In this document: positions 63,045 through 64,000 of the stretch, in pieces
Layout of the letters: each line of letters begins with the position of its first letter
Position numbering within the stretch: position 1 is the first letter of the stretch
Assembly (NCBI GenBank): GCA_900540475.1
Contig: UQGG01000004.1
Location: 205,146 to 269,145 of the forward strand
Direction of reading: 5' to 3'
Source: an uncultured Robinsoniella sp.
GTDB taxonomy: Bacteria > Bacillota > Clostridia > Lachnospirales > Lachnospiraceae
DNA length: 64,000 nt
Notes under the pieces: generated by a model
Told to the model about the DNA's origin: nothing
The model's input: only the letters and a program-made list of their open reading frames with translations
Databases searched by the model: none
Position numbers and translations under genes: made by a program

Positions 63045-64000
63045 CTATGATATCGTCCAGTTCTTAGCTGTAATTGCGGCGATCTGCTCTTCCGTCAATG
63101 CATTTTTTATATTGGAATATAGTTTTAGATTTGCACTGCTTTCTCCCGTATAATCAACCAGTGCTGCTATCATTGAATTAACGGATTCTGTATCTATGTT
63201 TTCCAGGCTGTACGATGGGGTTCCACCAAATCTTTTCCCCAGGGATCCGTTGAATATTATATGCGTAAGCGGATAGTAAAAAATCGCATAATTTGATGCA
63301 AGGTTTGTGAGGTTTATTCCTTCAATGGTTTTTAACTTGTTGCAGCTAAGAAATGCATTGGTAAAATTAGTTCCTTTTTGAGTATTCAGCACCGGCAAAG
63401 TCACGATTTCTTTGCAGTTATTAAAAGTGAAGGCAAAATCGATTCCATTTTCAAAATGAAATTCCGGAACATCCGCTAACTTTGAGCAATTATAAAACAT
63501 ATAGCTAAAGCTCGTTCCATTTGAGGTATCCAATAGCGGAACATCTATTAAACCGGAACACCCACCAAGCATATAACTAAAATTCGTTCCATTTGATGTG
63601 TCTAGTAGTGGTATCGTAGTCAGGCTGGTAGAGTTTTGAAACATATAACTAAAGCTTGTTCCATTTGAGGTATCTAGTAGCGGAACATCTATTAAACCGG
63701 AACACCCACCAAGCATATAACTAAAATTCGTTCCATTTGATGTGTCTAGTAGTGGTATCGTAGTCAGGCTGGTAGAGTTTTGAAACATATAACTAAAGCT
63801 TGTTCCATTTGAGGTATCTAGTAGTGGAACATCTATTAAGCCGGAACACCCACCAAGCATATAACTAAAATTCGTTCCATTTGACGTGTCTAGTAGTGGT
63901 ATCGTAGTCAGGCTGGTAGAGTTTTGAAACATATAACTAAAGCTTGTTCCATTTGAGGTATCTAGTAGTGGAACAGCCGTTAACTTTGAGCAATTATAAA
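63045..64000 (-). CDS. BspA-like repeat protein of the prophage tail region (N-terminal part beyond window)
   Basis: The frame stays open from the stop at 63045 to the window edge (318 codons), so the ATG at 63932 is internal, not a start; the edge reads YNCSKLTAVPLLDTS. The protein is built of 24-residue BspA/DUF285-like units with the pattern M-F-x-N-x-S-x-L-x-x-I-P-x-L-D-T-S-N-G-T. Two alternating unit types make a 48-residue, 144-base block repeated three times, followed by diverged units and a C-terminal EEQIAAITAKNWTIS end. BspA-like repeats form leucine-rich solenoids that bind surfaces. Next to holin and lysin this suggests a receptor-binding tail protein. Confidence 0.85.
   Translation of the reverse strand, partial: YNCSKLTAVPLLDTSNGTSFSYMFQNSTSLTTIPLLDTSNGTNFSYMLGGCSGLIDVPLLDTSNGTSFSYMFQNSTSLTTIPLLDTSNGTNFSYMLGGCSGLIDVPLLDTSNGTSFSYMFQNSTSLTTIPLLDTSNGTNFSYMLGGCSGLIDVPLLDTSNGTSFSYMFYNCSKLADVPEFHFENGIDFAFTFNNCKEIVTLPVLNTQKGTNFTNAFLSCNKLKTIEGINLTNLASNYAIFYYPLTHIIFNGSLGKRFGGTPSYSLENIDTESVNSMIAALVDYTGESSANLKLYSNIKNALTEEQIAAITAKNWTIS
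63501..63932 (-). repeat. Three nearly identical 144-base tandem repeats
   Basis: Units run 63932-63789, 63788-63645 and 63644-63501 on the minus strand. They differ at only a few bases, for example CATTTGATGTG against CATTTGACGTG, and a further partial unit starts beyond 63932. The near-identity points to recent expansion or gene conversion. Confidence 0.9.

Noticed and set aside
63501..63932. Tandem repeats considered as a CRISPR array
   Set aside because: Units are contiguous, 144 bases long, coding in one frame and have no unique spacers.
63045..63932. ATG at 63932 as the start of the repeat protein
   Set aside because: The frame is open to the window edge and the upstream codons continue the same repeat (ending VPLLDTSNGTSFSY), so the ATG is internal.

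Overview
This is a chromosomal window of a low-to-mid GC Gram-positive anaerobe, most likely a gut Clostridia of the Lachnospiraceae type. The evidence is formate-tetrahydrofolate ligase under a ZTP riboswitch, strong TTGACA/TATAAT promoters with AGGAGG ribosome sites, many carbohydrate ABC transporters paired with YesM/YesN-like two-component systems, cytoplasmic glycosidases, and Big2/Fn3 surface proteins. Genus and species cannot be fixed from the sequence alone.

Layout. 0-3.6 kb: edge of a cell-wall-binding-repeat protein, then a one-carbon operon (fhs, formate channel) behind a ZTP riboswitch and a second leader. 3.6-10.4 kb: two cyclic-di-GMP proteins (PAS-GGDEF; PAS-degenerate GGDEF-EAL) around a secreted papain-like protease with Big2 domains and a small GNAT protein. 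10.4-12.5 kb: an ABC-F ATPase behind a 35-codon leader peptide and two terminators. 12.6-15.7 kb: tRNA-Leu(UAG), a gene-poor stretch with promoters and hairpins, a GldA-type dehydrogenase and an EamA transporter. 15.8-25.4 kb: a CUT1 transporter with a PatB-type C-S lyase, divergent from a sensor kinase, AraC response regulator and M20 amidohydrolase. 25.5-28.2 kb: a GntR/LacI-like repressor with an unrecognised P-loop protein, and endonuclease IV.

28.3-48.2 kb is the most coherent system. It has a 1935-residue secreted protein combining a GH123/DUF4091-like and a sialidase-like domain. Next to it is an eight-gene operon: an Lpl/Ytc-type oligosaccharide importer followed by cytoplasmic GH29 fucosidase, GH20 hexosaminidase, GH2 beta-mannosidase, GH18 DGxDxDWE enzyme and a second GH29, with a divergent LacI regulator. 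The enzyme set matches the bonds of a core-fucosylated N-glycan core (Fuc, Man-beta-GlcNAc, GlcNAc-GlcNAc), so the inferred job is import and intracellular disassembly of such oligosaccharides. 48.2-58.2 kb holds a third transporter operon with a GH13 enzyme translationally coupled to a URO-D/MtaA-like protein, controlled by a divergent response regulator/kinase pair.

58.2-64 kb is a junction. An orphan small RNA and a tRNA-Lys terminator lie on the chromosomal side. A displaced 3' piece of a tRNA-Lys gene then marks a prophage attachment site. Inside the element come small accessory genes (including a 55-residue protein plus a GNAT protein that look like a toxin-antitoxin pair), the endolysin, a holin, and a BspA-like repeat protein that runs off the window edge. 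The integrase end and intact tRNA-Lys should lie to the right.

Several gene starts were moved because the first possible start codon overlaps the ribosome-binding site or lacks one; reasons are given with each gene.
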